NCBI GenBank assembly: GCA_034142505.1
Contig: JAWZDV010000021.1
Location: forward strand, 1 to 64,000
DNA from: Hungatella_A sp034142505
Lineage (GTDB): Bacteria > Bacillota > Clostridia > Lachnospirales > Lachnospiraceae
Direction: 5' to 3'
DNA: 64,000 nt
A program made the translations under genes and the position numbers. Shown piece after piece: positions 1 to 9,016 of this stretch. The notes under the pieces are model-generated. The model ran no database searches. It was not told the origin of the DNA and saw only the letters and a list, made by a program, of their open reading frames with translations. How positions within the stretch are numbered: position 1 is the stretch's first letter; the number at the start of each line of letters is the position of its first letter.

Positions 1-601
1 GAAATACCGATGAACCGGCCACAATCACATTGGCCCCGGCCTCCAGAATCGGCCTTACGTTGGCGGTGGATATGCCGCCGTCCACTTCAATATCCATGGC
101 AAGGCCCAGACTGTCACACCATTCTCGTAACGCACGGACCTTCTCCAGCGTGTATGGGATGAACTTCTGTCCGCCAAAGCCAGGATTGACCGTCATGACC
201 AGTACCATATCAAGCTCCGGCAGAATCTGTTCCAGCACGCGGATTGGAGTGGAGGGATTTAAAGCGACCCCCGCCCTGGCTCCTGACGCCTTGATCCGGG
301 AAATGGCAGAATCCAGATGAATACATGCCTCCGCATGGATGCAGATGATATCCGCCCCGCAGCCTCTTATCTCATCGATATACCGCTCCGGTTTCTCCAC
401 CATCATATGAACGTCAAACACCCGGTCCGTGCAGCTTCTGAGGGAGGCAATCACCGGCATCCCGAAGGAAATACTGGGCACAAAGGCCCCGTCCATCACA
501 TCCAGATGGATATACTGCGCTCCGGCCCTGGCCACGGCCTGAATCTCCTGTTCCATATGTTTAAAATCCGCTCCCAATAAAGACGGCGCCAGAATCATCA
601 T
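1..601 (-). CDS. rpe: Ribulose-phosphate 3-epimerase (3' part, runs off window)
   Basis: Interconverts ribulose-5-phosphate and xylulose-5-phosphate in the cytosolic pentose phosphate pathway. The reading frame is open to the window's left edge, so the C-terminus is missing; about 200 of the usual ~220 residues are present. The N-terminus reads MMILAPSLLGADF, the typical Rpe beginning. The metal/active-site pieces HLDVMDG, FDVHMMVE and the phosphate-binding NPGFGGQKF are all visible. Two ATG codons are adjacent; the first follows a GGAGACGA ribosome site. It is the last visible gene of the rsgA-side operon, starting 18 bp after the rsgA stop. The order prkC-rsgA-rpe is standard in Firmicutes. 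Confidence 0.95.
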   Translation of the reverse strand, partial: MMILAPSLLGADFKHMEQEIQAVARAGAQYIHLDVMDGAFVPSISFGMPVIASLRSCTDRVFDVHMMVEKPERYIDEIRGCGADIICIHAEACIHLDSAISRIKASGARAGVALNPSTPIRVLEQILPELDMVLVMTVNPGFGGQKFIPYTLEKVRALREWCDSLGLAMDIEVDGGISTANVRPILEAGANVIVAGSSVF

Positions 602-619
602 AATCTCGTCTCCTCGCTC

Positions 620-1495
620 TTAGTATCTCCTCTTGTCCTTTAATTCCTGGTAAAACAGCCGGTAATTCTCATACCGGCTTCTGCTCACCTCTCCCCGCTC
701 CACCGCGTCCTTGACGCCGCAGACCGTCTCTCCGATATGAACACAGCCCAGGAACTTACATGCATCCTCATACGCTTCAAATTCCGGGAAATAATGTTTT
801 AATGCTTCCGCTTCCATATCCTCCACATACATGGAGCTGAACCCCGGCGTATCCATCATGTAGGTGTCCTTCTCCACATAGAATAACTCCGAGTGTCTTG
901 TGGTATGTTTCCCTCTCTGGATCTTCTCGCTGATAGCGCCGGTCTCCATCGCCGCCAGCGGCTGTAACAGATTGGTGAGAGAGGATTTCCCCACACCCGA
1001 CGGACCAGCAAGCACCGTCGTCTTTCCCCGGATCAGGCTGCGGATTTCCTCCATTCCCTCCCCGTCACTGGCGCTGGCAAACAGCACCCGGTAACCGGCA
1101 GGCTCATAGATGGCGCGGTAAACATTCATCTCCGCCTCATCCGTCAGGTCAATTTTATTAAACACAATCGTGACCGGAATCTCCAGCCGTTCCATCATCA
1201 CCAGGAATTTATCCAGCAGATTCAAGTTGGGGGACGGGTGGGTGATGGCAAACACCACCAGCGCCTGGTCAATGTTGGCTACCGCCGGCCGGATTAAGGT
1301 ATTGCCGCGGGGCAGTATCTCATCGATATTGCCCTCCAGTGTCTCCTCATCCAGCACGGTAATCTCCACATTGTCCCCTACCAGAGGTTTGATCTTCTTG
1401 TTGCGGAATACTCCCCTGGCCTTGCATTCATAGATATTCTGTCCGGTATGGACATAATAAAATCCGGCAATTCCCTTGATAATCTTTCCTGTCAT
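620..1495 (-). CDS. rsgA: Ribosome small-subunit GTPase RsgA
   Basis: Circularly permuted GTPase that acts late in 30S ribosome assembly. Full-length at 291 aa. An N-terminal OB-fold (about 1-70) is followed by a permuted G domain: NKID at 113-116 (G4), P-loop GPSGVGKS at 164-171 (G1) and DTPGF at 215-219 (G3). The C-terminal zinc finger has ligands C246, C251, H253 and C259. All GTPase and zinc residues are present. It lies 9 bp after prkC and directly before rpe, in a co-oriented run that links kinase signalling to ribosome maturation. Confidence 0.97.
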   Translation of the reverse strand: MTGKIIKGIAGFYYVHTGQNIYECKARGVFRNKKIKPLVGDNVEITVLDEETLEGNIDEILPRGNTLIRPAVANIDQALVVFAITHPSPNLNLLDKFLVMMERLEIPVTIVFNKIDLTDEAEMNVYRAIYEPAGYRVLFASASDGEGMEEIRSLIRGKTTVLAGPSGVGKSSLTNLLQPLAAMETGAISEKIQRGKHTTRHSELFYVEKDTYMMDTPGFSSMYVEDMEAEALKHYFPEFEAYEDACKFLGCVHIGETVCGVKDAVERGEVSRSRYENYRLFYQELKDKRRY

Positions 1496-1504
1496 CTACG
1501 TCCC

Positions 1505-3586
1505 TTACTCTAATTCCATTGCAAAAAATTTAATTGGATATGACTTAATCACGGCTCCTGATGCTACATCTATGATCTCCACTTCCCCGGTTTCTACTCC
1601 CGGAACCCCCTCAATACTTGGGAAATTCACAGGCAGAATATCCTGGCCGGTGATGGTCTTCGGTTTCATCAGTTCTTTATAAACGGGTTCATTGTTCACC
1701 ATCTGTTTTAAGCGGATCGACACCTGAATGCTGGAGGAATCAGCCCCCGGCCCAATCAGATTGGTCAGGTTGTACGTCTCGCTGATGGACGCCACATATC
1801 TCTTGGAGGAGTAGTCAGGCCCCTTGCTGATGGTATAATCCACCGGACTTCCCTCCGCTAACTGCGTACCGGCCACAGTCACCTGGCTGATCACGGTGCC
1901 TGCCGGAATCGTTTCACTGAATTCTTCCGTCACGGTTCCCTTGATAAATCCCACATCGGCCAGCATCTCCTGCGCCACTTCATCGGTGACGCCTGTGATA
2001 TTCGGCACATCCACCAGAGGCGCTGCCGGACCGGAGCTGACATAGAGTTTCACCGTCTCGCCCGGCTTTACTTTCTCCGGCTCATAGCGGATCACTTTGC
2101 CTTTCTCCACGGTCTCATTGGTCTCCTCGTTGACGGACACTACAATCTGTCTGGATTCCAGCAGGGATTTGGCGGCGTCCACATTCAGGCCAGCCAGCGC
2201 CAGATCTGCCACCGTCACCGTGTTGGTGCCGTTGCTGAGCACCACATTGACTGTCGAATACTTGGATACCACGCTGCCCTCCGGTGTCTCCTGGCGGATG
2301 ACATAGCCTTTCTCCACCGTCTCGGAGTCCTCATAACCGGATACCTTCATCACCAGTGTGCTGTCCTTTAGCTTCGCCTCCGCGATATCCTCCGGAAGAT
2401 TCAGCACATCCGGCATATACACTTCGGTATCGGCCAGCGTCGTCTCCTGGGTCACGGTCACCGACTCGGTAGCTGTGGTGGTCTTTTGATCGCCGGTGCC
2501 TGAGCTGAACAGTCCGCCCAGCTTCGAGAACACAAAAATCAGAATCGCCACAATCAGGATGGCAACCACGACTCCCACCGCGGTCATCAGCTTTTCTATC
2601 TTGGGATTGACGTCGTCCTCCTCCACTTCCCGGCGCCTTCTGGCGGTTCGGGGGGTCGGCTCATACGTCTTCTGTCCCTTGTTGATCACATCCAGCTCCT
2701 TGGGGGAGATGGTGATGGTCTCGGAGTAATCCGGTTCCCCGGAATTCATGGTTACAAAGTTTTCGTCAGGATTCACCAGCACATATTTCAGATCGGCAAT
2801 CAGCTCGTTAATATTGGCATAGCGGAACTCCGGCTTCTTCTCCGTACACTTTAAGATAATGTTCTCCAGGCTGACGGGAATGGCCGGATTGTAGTGGCTG
2901 GGCCTTGTAATCGGCTCCTCTAAATGGGCGAGGGCCACGGTCACCGTGTTATCCCCCTCAAAGGGAAGCCGCCCTGTCAGCATCTCAAACATGGTGATGC
3001 CCAGGGAATAGATATCGCTTCTGGCGTCACTGTATCCCCCTCTCGCCTGCTCCGGGGAAATATAATGAACCGACCCCATAGCCGCCGAGCTCAAGGTCTG
3101 AGCCGTCGCCGCCCTGGCGATGCCAAAATCCGCCACCTTCACCTTGCCGTCTCTGGAGATAATCATATTCTGCGGTTTGATATCCCGATGGATAATATTC
3201 CTGTCATGGGCCGCCGCAATCCCCTGGGCAACCTGAATCGAGATGCCCACGGCCTCTTTTACTTCCAGCCTGCCTCTTTTGGCTATGTAATTTTTCAAAG
3301 TGACGCCTTCAATCAGCTCCATCACAATATAGTGCAGATTTCCCTCGTCAATGACATCATAGACATTGACGATATTGGGATGGGACAGCCCGGCCGCCGC
3401 CTGGGCCTCCATCTTAAACTTGCTGACAAAGCTGGCATCACTGCTGAATTCTTCTTTTAATACTTTGATGGCCACCAAACGGTTTAATTTATGGCATCTG
3501 GCCTTGTAGACATCGGACATCCCTCCGGAGCCGATCTCCTCCAGGATCTCATATCTGTCCTGCAAAAACATACCCGGTCTTAACAT
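1505..3586 (-). CDS. prkC: PASTA-domain Ser/Thr protein kinase PrkC/Stk1
   Basis: Membrane kinase that senses muropeptides or lipid II and phosphorylates division, translation and wall proteins. 693 aa. The cytosolic kinase domain spans ~10-270, with glycine loop GSGGMSDV at 19-26, Lys41, HRDIKPQN at 133-140 and DFG at 153-155. An Arg-rich juxtamembrane stretch (~313-320) precedes one TM helix at ~336-355. Three extracellular PASTA repeats follow (~388-452, 453-518, 524-590). A ~100-residue tail after the last PASTA repeat has no motif I recognise. The start overlaps the end of the phosphatase gene by 7 bp, implying translational coupling of the kinase/phosphatase pair. Confidence 0.97.
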   Translation of the reverse strand: MLRPGMFLQDRYEILEEIGSGGMSDVYKARCHKLNRLVAIKVLKEEFSSDASFVSKFKMEAQAAAGLSHPNIVNVYDVIDEGNLHYIVMELIEGVTLKNYIAKRGRLEVKEAVGISIQVAQGIAAAHDRNIIHRDIKPQNMIISRDGKVKVADFGIARAATAQTLSSAAMGSVHYISPEQARGGYSDARSDIYSLGITMFEMLTGRLPFEGDNTVTVALAHLEEPITRPSHYNPAIPVSLENIILKCTEKKPEFRYANINELIADLKYVLVNPDENFVTMNSGEPDYSETITISPKELDVINKGQKTYEPTPRTARRRREVEEDDVNPKIEKLMTAVGVVVAILIVAILIFVFSKLGGLFSSGTGDQKTTTATESVTVTQETTLADTEVYMPDVLNLPEDIAEAKLKDSTLVMKVSGYEDSETVEKGYVIRQETPEGSVVSKYSTVNVVLSNGTNTVTVADLALAGLNVDAAKSLLESRQIVVSVNEETNETVEKGKVIRYEPEKVKPGETVKLYVSSGPAAPLVDVPNITGVTDEVAQEMLADVGFIKGTVTEEFSETIPAGTVISQVTVAGTQLAEGSPVDYTISKGPDYSSKRYVASISETYNLTNLIGPGADSSSIQVSIRLKQMVNNEPVYKELMKPKTITGQDILPVNFPSIEGVPGVETGEVEIIDVASGAVIKSYPIKFFAMELE

Positions 3587-4326
3587 GGATTCACCTCGCT
3601 TATCTGGGGTTCAACCAGTATGGCTGCAATATTATCTTTTCCGCCGTGGTCATTGGCTGCCGCGATTAAATTGCCCACCTTCATTTCCAGAGCATTGTCC
3701 TCGTAAATCAGCCAGCCCATCTCGTCTTCACTCACCATATTGGAGAGTCCGTCGGAACACATCAGAAAATAATCCCCCGGCATTAAATCCACCGAAAAGA
3801 AATCCGCATGAATCTCCTCATCTACCCCAATTGCCCTGGTGATAATATTCTTCTTCTCCTGGTAATCCTTGCTGCCGCGGACCATCTGTCCAAGGGCCAC
3901 CATCTCCTCCACATAGGAGTGGTCTCTCGTCACCTGGCTCACCACATGGTCTCTCAGCAGATATAAACGGCTGTCTCCCACATTGGCCACATACAGCGTC
4001 TTCCCCACCACGGTGGCGGCCACCAGCGTCGTCCCCATTCCGGATAACTCCTCCGAATTGACGGAGCGCCGGTACAGCTGGCGGTTAATATCCCGGATGC
4101 CCTCTCTCAACATGGGCACCACTTCCTCACTTTTGGACTGTCTGACATAGTTCGTCAACTGTTCCACTACAAACCGGGACGCGTAATCTCCCGCTTTATG
4201 TCCTCCCATACCGTCCGCCACAATAAACAGGTTCGGTAAACTTCCGACAGGTTCGGATGAGGAATAGATGAAGTCCTGATTATGTGTTCTGATTCTTCCC
4301 ACATCAGTCATAGCGCATGCCTGCAT
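3580..4326 (-). CDS. stp: PP2C-type Ser/Thr phosphatase (PrpC/Stp1)
   Basis: Metal-dependent phosphatase that reverses PrkC phosphorylation. 248 aa, standard length. Metal-binding motifs are visible: the early TDVGRIRTHNQD block, DGMGGHKAG at 38-46, the GDSRLYLL segment and CSDGLSNM near the C-terminus, plus a late DNIA with a metal-ligand Asp. The start sits 4 bp from the rlmN stop and the end overlaps prkC by 7 bp, so rlmN-stp-prkC-rsgA is tightly coupled. The order matches other Firmicutes. Confidence 0.96.
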   Translation of the reverse strand: MQACAMTDVGRIRTHNQDFIYSSSEPVGSLPNLFIVADGMGGHKAGDYASRFVVEQLTNYVRQSKSEEVVPMLREGIRDINRQLYRRSVNSEELSGMGTTLVAATVVGKTLYVANVGDSRLYLLRDHVVSQVTRDHSYVEEMVALGQMVRGSKDYQEKKNIITRAIGVDEEIHADFFSVDLMPGDYFLMCSDGLSNMVSEDEMGWLIYEDNALEMKVGNLIAAANDHGGKDNIAAILVEPQISEVNPC

Positions 4327-4330
4327 TTCC

Positions 4331-5383
4331 TCATTCCTCCTTTTCTTCTTTTTCCAGATAGCTTTTTCGCAGCTGTCCGCAGGCCCCGCCTATATCGCGG
4401 CCCATTTCCCTTCTTATAGTAACATTAATTCCATTTTTTTCAAGTAAATTTTTAAAATCGGCGATGGCCTTCTGGTTGGACTGGACGTAATCCCGCTCTT
4501 TGATTGGGTTGACGGGAATCAGATTCACGTGGCCGTGCTGGTCCTTAATTAAGGCCGACAGTGCCCTCGCTTCCTCCAGATTGTCATTGACGCCGCTCAC
4601 CAGACTGTACTCAAAGGTCATCCGTCTTCCGGTTTTCTCAAAGTAGTAACGGCAGGCCTCCATGATCTCCTTCAGGGAGTACCGGTTGGCGATGGGCATC
4701 AACGTCCGGCGCACCTCATCGTTTGGGGCATGTAAGGATAAGGCCAGTGTGATCTGCAGTTTCTCATCCGCCAGTTCCCTCATCTTCGGCACGATACCGC
4801 AGGTGGAGACGGTGATGTTCCGCTGGCTGATATTGAGGCCGTTTTCATCGGTCAGGAGACGGATAAACCGAAGGACATTGTCGTAATTGTCCAGCGGTTC
4901 CCCGGAGCCCATGATGACCACATGGGACACCCGCTCCCCGGTATGGCGCTGGATGCGGTAAATCTGGTCCAACATCTCGGAAGCCGTTAAATTTCTCTCC
5001 AAACCGTCCAGCGTGGAAGCGCAGAACCGGCACCCCATCCGGCACCCCACCTGGGAGGAAATGCAGACGGATTTGCCGTGTTTGTACTTCATCAGCACAC
5101 TCTCAATTACATTGCCGTCCTCCAGCCGGAATAAGTATTTTCTGGTGCCGTCGACCTGGGAGATCTTTACATCCACAAGAGTCAGCACCGTCAAGCCGTA
5201 CCTCTCCAAAAGCTTCTCCCGAAGTTCCTTAGAAAGGTTGGTCATCTCGTCATAGGACTCCGCCAATTTTCCGTGCATCCAGTCGTATACCTGCTTTGCC
5301 CGGAATTTTGGCTGTCCCATGGACGTCAGTTCCGCTGTCAGTTCTTCCAGTGTTTTTGATTTGATATCGATGTTTTCTGTCAT
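4331..5383 (-). CDS. rlmN: 23S rRNA/tRNA adenine-C2 methyltransferase RlmN
   Basis: Radical-SAM enzyme that methylates C2 of A2503 in 23S rRNA and A37 in some tRNAs. 350 aa. The [4Fe-4S] cluster motif CRMGCRFC places Cys at 114, 118 and 121. The MGSGEPLDNYDN block binds SAM, and the C-terminal GGACGQL contains the methyl-carrying Cys typical of RlmN. Its start overlaps the rsmB stop by 4 bp (ATGA type), so the two rRNA methyltransferases are co-translated. Confidence 0.97.
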   Translation of the reverse strand: MTENIDIKSKTLEELTAELTSMGQPKFRAKQVYDWMHGKLAESYDEMTNLSKELREKLLERYGLTVLTLVDVKISQVDGTRKYLFRLEDGNVIESVLMKYKHGKSVCISSQVGCRMGCRFCASTLDGLERNLTASEMLDQIYRIQRHTGERVSHVVIMGSGEPLDNYDNVLRFIRLLTDENGLNISQRNITVSTCGIVPKMRELADEKLQITLALSLHAPNDEVRRTLMPIANRYSLKEIMEACRYYFEKTGRRMTFEYSLVSGVNDNLEEARALSALIKDQHGHVNLIPVNPIKERDYVQSNQKAIADFKNLLEKNGINVTIRREMGRDIGGACGQLRKSYLEKEEKEE

Positions 5384-6723
5384 ACTGTTCTTCGAAATAC
5401 TGAGAGGAAAAATCCGTCGCAGGAATGGATACCCGGAAGCAGCTGGATATATCCCTGCTTCATGGACGCTTCCTCTAGCTTCTCTCCTAATCTTCCTTCT
5501 ATGTTCACTGGTTCAAATGGGAATTCCTTTGCGAACCAGGCAGCATTTTCTTCATTTTCCTGGCGGTTGATGGTACAGGTGCTGTACACCAGGGTTCCCC
5601 CCGGTTTCACATACTGCCAGACCACGGATAAGATCTGCCGCTGAAGGGCCGCCAGGGAATCCAGATCATCCTGGGTCACCCGGTTCTTGATATCCGGCTT
5701 TTTCCCGATGATGCCAAGGCCGGAACAGGGTAAATCGGCTAACAAAATATCGGCCTTTTCCACCGAAGAAGGGTCCAGTTCCAGGGCATCCCGGACGCTG
5801 GCCTCAATATTGGAGTATCCCGTCCGGTCGATGGCTTCCTGTATCATCTGTACTTTATATTCAGTCAAATCCCGCACATCCACATGGCCCGTTCCGTCAA
5901 GTAAGTCAGCCAGATGCAGACTCTTGCCTCCGGGAGCGCCGCATACGTCGATGCAGAAATCCCCCTTCTTTGGCGCAGCTGCCCGTCCCACCAGGGCCGA
6001 GCTCACATCCTGGACGGAAATCCAGCCCTTTGAGAAGGCTTCCAGACTCTCCAGATAATCAAAATCCGCCAGCTCCAGCATCTCCGGAATGTAATCGGTC
6101 TCGTTGACCATCACCTTCTGTGCCTTTAAACTCTCCACAATCTGTTCCTTTGACGCTTTATGAAGGTTGCAGCGCACAGTCATGGGACTGTCCGCCAGGT
6201 AGGCGGACAGCATGGTTTGAAGCGTGTTTTTATCATAACACGCCGCCCATTTCTCATAGAGCCATTTCGGCACGGAATAACGGATATCGTCCGACGGGAA
6301 GGTGATGGAGTCTTTCTCCCTGGCGATGGCCCGGAGCACTCCGTTGACAAACCCTTTTAATCCCTGGAATTTTCGTTTCACCGCCAGCTTCACCGCCTCA
6401 TTGCAGACAGCGGAGTCGGGAATCCGGTCCATATACAAAATCTGATACACGCTCATCCGCATCAAGTTGCGGATGAGCGGTTTCATTTTATTCACTTTTA
6501 CTTTGGAATATTCATTCAGGATGTAATCAATCTGAATCAGATACTCGAGAGTGCCCTCCGTCACGCGGAAGATAAAGGCCCGCTCCGGTTTTTCTAAATA
6601 CTGGTATTTGTTCAGGGCCTGGCGCAGTACCACGTGGCTGTACGCCCCTTTTTCCAATACCTCCAGAAGAATATCCAGCACAATCTCCCGTCCATCTGTG
6701 GTTTTCGCTTTAGTCGTTGTCAC
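5380..6723 (-). CDS. rsmB: 16S rRNA cytosine-967 C5-methyltransferase RsmB
   Basis: Methylates C967 of 16S rRNA. The N-terminal NusB-like RNA-binding domain (~1-135) is followed by a Rossmann methyltransferase domain. SAM motif I reads VCGAPGGKS. LPCSGLG and STCTINRQENEE hold the two Cys of the Nop2/Sun mechanism. I place the start at a GTG (6723) behind a good GGAGG; the frame extends to a TTG at 6735 inside that ribosome site, which is less likely. 447 aa with this start. It overlaps the preceding peptidase gene by 14 bp. Confidence 0.93.
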   Translation of the reverse strand: MTTTKAKTTDGREIVLDILLEVLEKGAYSHVVLRQALNKYQYLEKPERAFIFRVTEGTLEYLIQIDYILNEYSKVKVNKMKPLIRNLMRMSVYQILYMDRIPDSAVCNEAVKLAVKRKFQGLKGFVNGVLRAIAREKDSITFPSDDIRYSVPKWLYEKWAACYDKNTLQTMLSAYLADSPMTVRCNLHKASKEQIVESLKAQKVMVNETDYIPEMLELADFDYLESLEAFSKGWISVQDVSSALVGRAAAPKKGDFCIDVCGAPGGKSLHLADLLDGTGHVDVRDLTEYKVQMIQEAIDRTGYSNIEASVRDALELDPSSVEKADILLADLPCSGLGIIGKKPDIKNRVTQDDLDSLAALQRQILSVVWQYVKPGGTLVYSTCTINRQENEENAAWFAKEFPFEPVNIEGRLGEKLEEASMKQGYIQLLPGIHSCDGFFLSVFRRTV

Positions 6724-7429
6724 GTCTTCCTCCAAACAGGATCAGCAGACGCAAAAGCTGAAGCACGGATGCCGCCACGGCCGCCACATAAGTGAGGGCT
6801 GCTGCGGACAGCACTTTTCTCGTCTGTCCCACTTCTTCCCCGGATAAAATTCCGGTCTGGTCAAGCAAGGCCACCGCCCGGCTGGACGCATTAAACTCCA
6901 CCGGCAGGGTGATTACCTGAAATAAAATCGCCAGTACAAACATCCAGATCCCGATCTGGACCAGCAGGCTTCCGCCGCCGCCTAAGAAAAAACCGATTAA
7001 GATGAGCGGCAGGGATAAGGTGCTTCCCAGGTTAGCTACCGGAACAAAGGCGCCGCGAAGCTTTAAGGGGCCGTATCCTACATTGTCCTGAATCGCATGG
7101 CCGCACTCGTGGGCCGCCACACCGATGGCCGACACGGAGGACGACTGGTAGACCGTCTCCGACAAGTTTAACGTCTTATTCCTCGGGTCATAATGGTCGG
7201 TCAGCTGTCCGGAAACCGGACGGATCGTCACATCGTAAATGCCCTGGGAGTTCAACAGCCGCTCCGCCGCCTGGGCGCCTGTCATGCCGGAACGGCTGCG
7301 GACGCCAGAGTACCTGCGAAACGTGCTCTGCACCCGGCCGGACGCCCAGATGGACAGCACCGCGCCAATTACCACCAGTATCATTGTGGGATCAAAAAAC
7401 ATCCCGTATCCATAGTATCCATATCCCAT
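6710..7429 (-). CDS. YugP-type membrane zinc metallopeptidase
   Basis: 239 aa membrane protein of the neutral zinc metallopeptidase family (YugP/PF04298). An N-terminal TM segment lies at ~14-30. The HECGH zinc motif is at 107-111, inside SAIGVAAHECGHAIQ. Two or three further hydrophobic helices lie at ~125-185, and one more near the C-terminus. The first residues are Gly/Tyr-rich. The physiological substrate is unknown in most species. It sits between fmt and rsmB, where this family is often found in Firmicutes; 30 bp separates it from fmt. Confidence 0.9.
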   Translation of the reverse strand: MGYGYYGYGMFFDPTMILVVIGAVLSIWASGRVQSTFRRYSGVRSRSGMTGAQAAERLLNSQGIYDVTIRPVSGQLTDHYDPRNKTLNLSETVYQSSSVSAIGVAAHECGHAIQDNVGYGPLKLRGAFVPVANLGSTLSLPLILIGFFLGGGGSLLVQIGIWMFVLAILFQVITLPVEFNASSRAVALLDQTGILSGEEVGQTRKVLSAAALTYVAAVAASVLQLLRLLILFGGRRDND

Positions 7430-7459
7430 GTAATATCACTCCTTGTTCTATCCAAAAGT

Positions 7460-8404
7460 TTAGACGGCGGCCCCGCCGCCAAACACAGTACCTGTCTCTA
7501 TCTGGTATCCCCGGAGGAAGGCATCGGTATCCATCCGTTTTTTCCCTTCCAATTGCAGGGAACGCAGTTCCAGCGCTCCTTCACCAGTCTTTACCACCAC
7601 CGAATTCTTATCCACAAAGACCACTTCCCCGCAGGCTCCCGGATATTCGGTGGAAACCACATCGACATCCCAGATTTTCAACGTCTTCCCGTTCCACGAG
7701 GTATAGGCGCTGGGCCACGGGTTTAAACCGCGGATCTGCCGCTCAATGACGGCCGCCTCCATGGTCCAGTCAATATTTCCCATGGATTTCACGATTTTTT
7801 TCGTGTAGGTGGCCTCCTCATCCTTCTGGGGGGTGCGGACGATGGTGCCGTCCTCGATCTTAGCCAGGGTGGAGACAATCAGCTCCCCGCCCAGTACGCT
7901 TAACTTGTCGTGGATGCTGCCGTAGGTCTCTTTATCGTCCATGGCAACTGTGACTTTCTCCAGCATATCGCCGGTATCCATCCCCACATCCATCATCATG
8001 GTGGTGATGCCTGTCTCCTTCTCCCCGTTTAAGACCACCCACTGCAAGGGGGCGGCTCCGCGGTATTTCGGCAGGAGGGACGCGTGGATGTTGACACAGC
8101 CGTATCTTGGAATGTCCAGTATGGCCTTGGGGAGAATCTGTCCGAAAGCAATCACCACGCAGACATCCGGGTTGATCCCACGCAGGATATCGATGAATCC
8201 CTCTTCTCTGGCCTTCACCGGCTGATACACCGGGATGGACAGCTCCAGCGCCTTTTCCTTGACCGGCGTCATCAGTACGGCTTTGCCCCGTCCCTTCGGT
8301 TTGTCCGGCTGGGTTACGACGCCAGCCACATCATGTCCGGCCGCCACCAGCGCTTCCAGGGTTGGCACGGAAAAATCCGGAGTCCCCATAAATACAATCC
8401 GCAT
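7460..8404 (-). CDS. fmt: Methionyl-tRNA formyltransferase
   Basis: Transfers formyl from 10-formyl-THF to Met-tRNA(fMet) for initiation. 314 aa from the ATG at 8404, which opens with MRIVFMGTPDFSV, the canonical Fmt N-terminus, behind GGGAAAGAAGC. The frame could extend upstream to 8440, but those residues have no family match. The 10-formyl-THF site SLLPKYRGAAP is intact, as is the C-terminal OB-like tRNA-binding domain (~205-314). It follows def by 44 bp. fhs at the head of the same gene run makes the formyl donor. Confidence 0.97.
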   Translation of the reverse strand: MRIVFMGTPDFSVPTLEALVAAGHDVAGVVTQPDKPKGRGKAVLMTPVKEKALELSIPVYQPVKAREEGFIDILRGINPDVCVVIAFGQILPKAILDIPRYGCVNIHASLLPKYRGAAPLQWVVLNGEKETGITTMMMDVGMDTGDMLEKVTVAMDDKETYGSIHDKLSVLGGELIVSTLAKIEDGTIVRTPQKDEEATYTKKIVKSMGNIDWTMEAAVIERQIRGLNPWPSAYTSWNGKTLKIWDVDVVSTEYPGACGEVVFVDKNSVVVKTGEGALELRSLQLEGKKRMDTDAFLRGYQIETGTVFGGGAAV

Positions 8405-8448
8405 GCTTCTTTCCCTTCTTTCTTCTTCAAACTGTTCCAAATGAATTC

Positions 8449-8937
8449 CTAAAAATCCTCTTCCTCGTCGTCACCATTTGACACGTCCGTCAGTTCGCCT
8501 TCCACCCGGGTCACATATAACTCGCCCTTTAAATGGGCGCATTCATGGCAGATGCAGCGGGCCAGCAGGTCTTCGCCTTCCAGCTCGTAGAGTTCCATAT
8601 TTTCGTTGTAGGCTCTGACCTTCACCTTCTGGGGTCTCGTCACAATACCGGACTTGCCGGGAACGCTTAAGCACCCTTCCGGGCCGGTCTGCTCACCCTC
8701 CTCCGAGATAATCTCCGGGTTGATCAGCACATACTGGTTGCCGTCGTCCACGTCGATGGTCACAATCTGTTTTAACACGCCCACCTGGTTCGCCGCCAGA
8801 CCCGCGCCATAATTCTCATACATGGTCTCAAACATGTCCTCAATCAAGTCGGCAATCCTTGGTGTCATCTCCTTCACCGGTTTGCACTGTTTTGTCAAAA
8901 TTTCATCGCCCATATAGCGAAGCTGTCTTACCGCCAT
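8449..8937 (-). CDS. def: Peptide deformylase with HECAH variant motif
   Basis: Removes N-formyl from nascent proteins. 162 aa from the ATG at 8937, starting MAVRQLRYMGDEIL behind AGAGG. The longer frame to 9030 has no ribosome site. Motif 1 (GAGLAANQVG) and motif 2 (EGCLSVPG, metal Cys) are canonical. Motif 3 reads HECAHLKG rather than the usual HExDHLxG: the metal-binding His-Glu-x-x-His is kept but the near-invariant Asp is Ala and the Asp of LDG is Lys. A second def elsewhere may carry the main load, or the change is tolerated. It lies downstream of priA (79 bp) and upstream of fmt. Confidence 0.95.
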   Translation of the reverse strand: MAVRQLRYMGDEILTKQCKPVKEMTPRIADLIEDMFETMYENYGAGLAANQVGVLKQIVTIDVDDGNQYVLINPEIISEEGEQTGPEGCLSVPGKSGIVTRPQKVKVRAYNENMELYELEGEDLLARCICHECAHLKGELYVTRVEGELTDVSNGDDEEEDF

Positions 8938-9016
8938 TGTTTCAACCTCTCTAACTTTCTGTATTTTCATATTGATGTTATTGATTGCTGTCACTTCTCT
9001 GCACAGCTGGCCCCCA

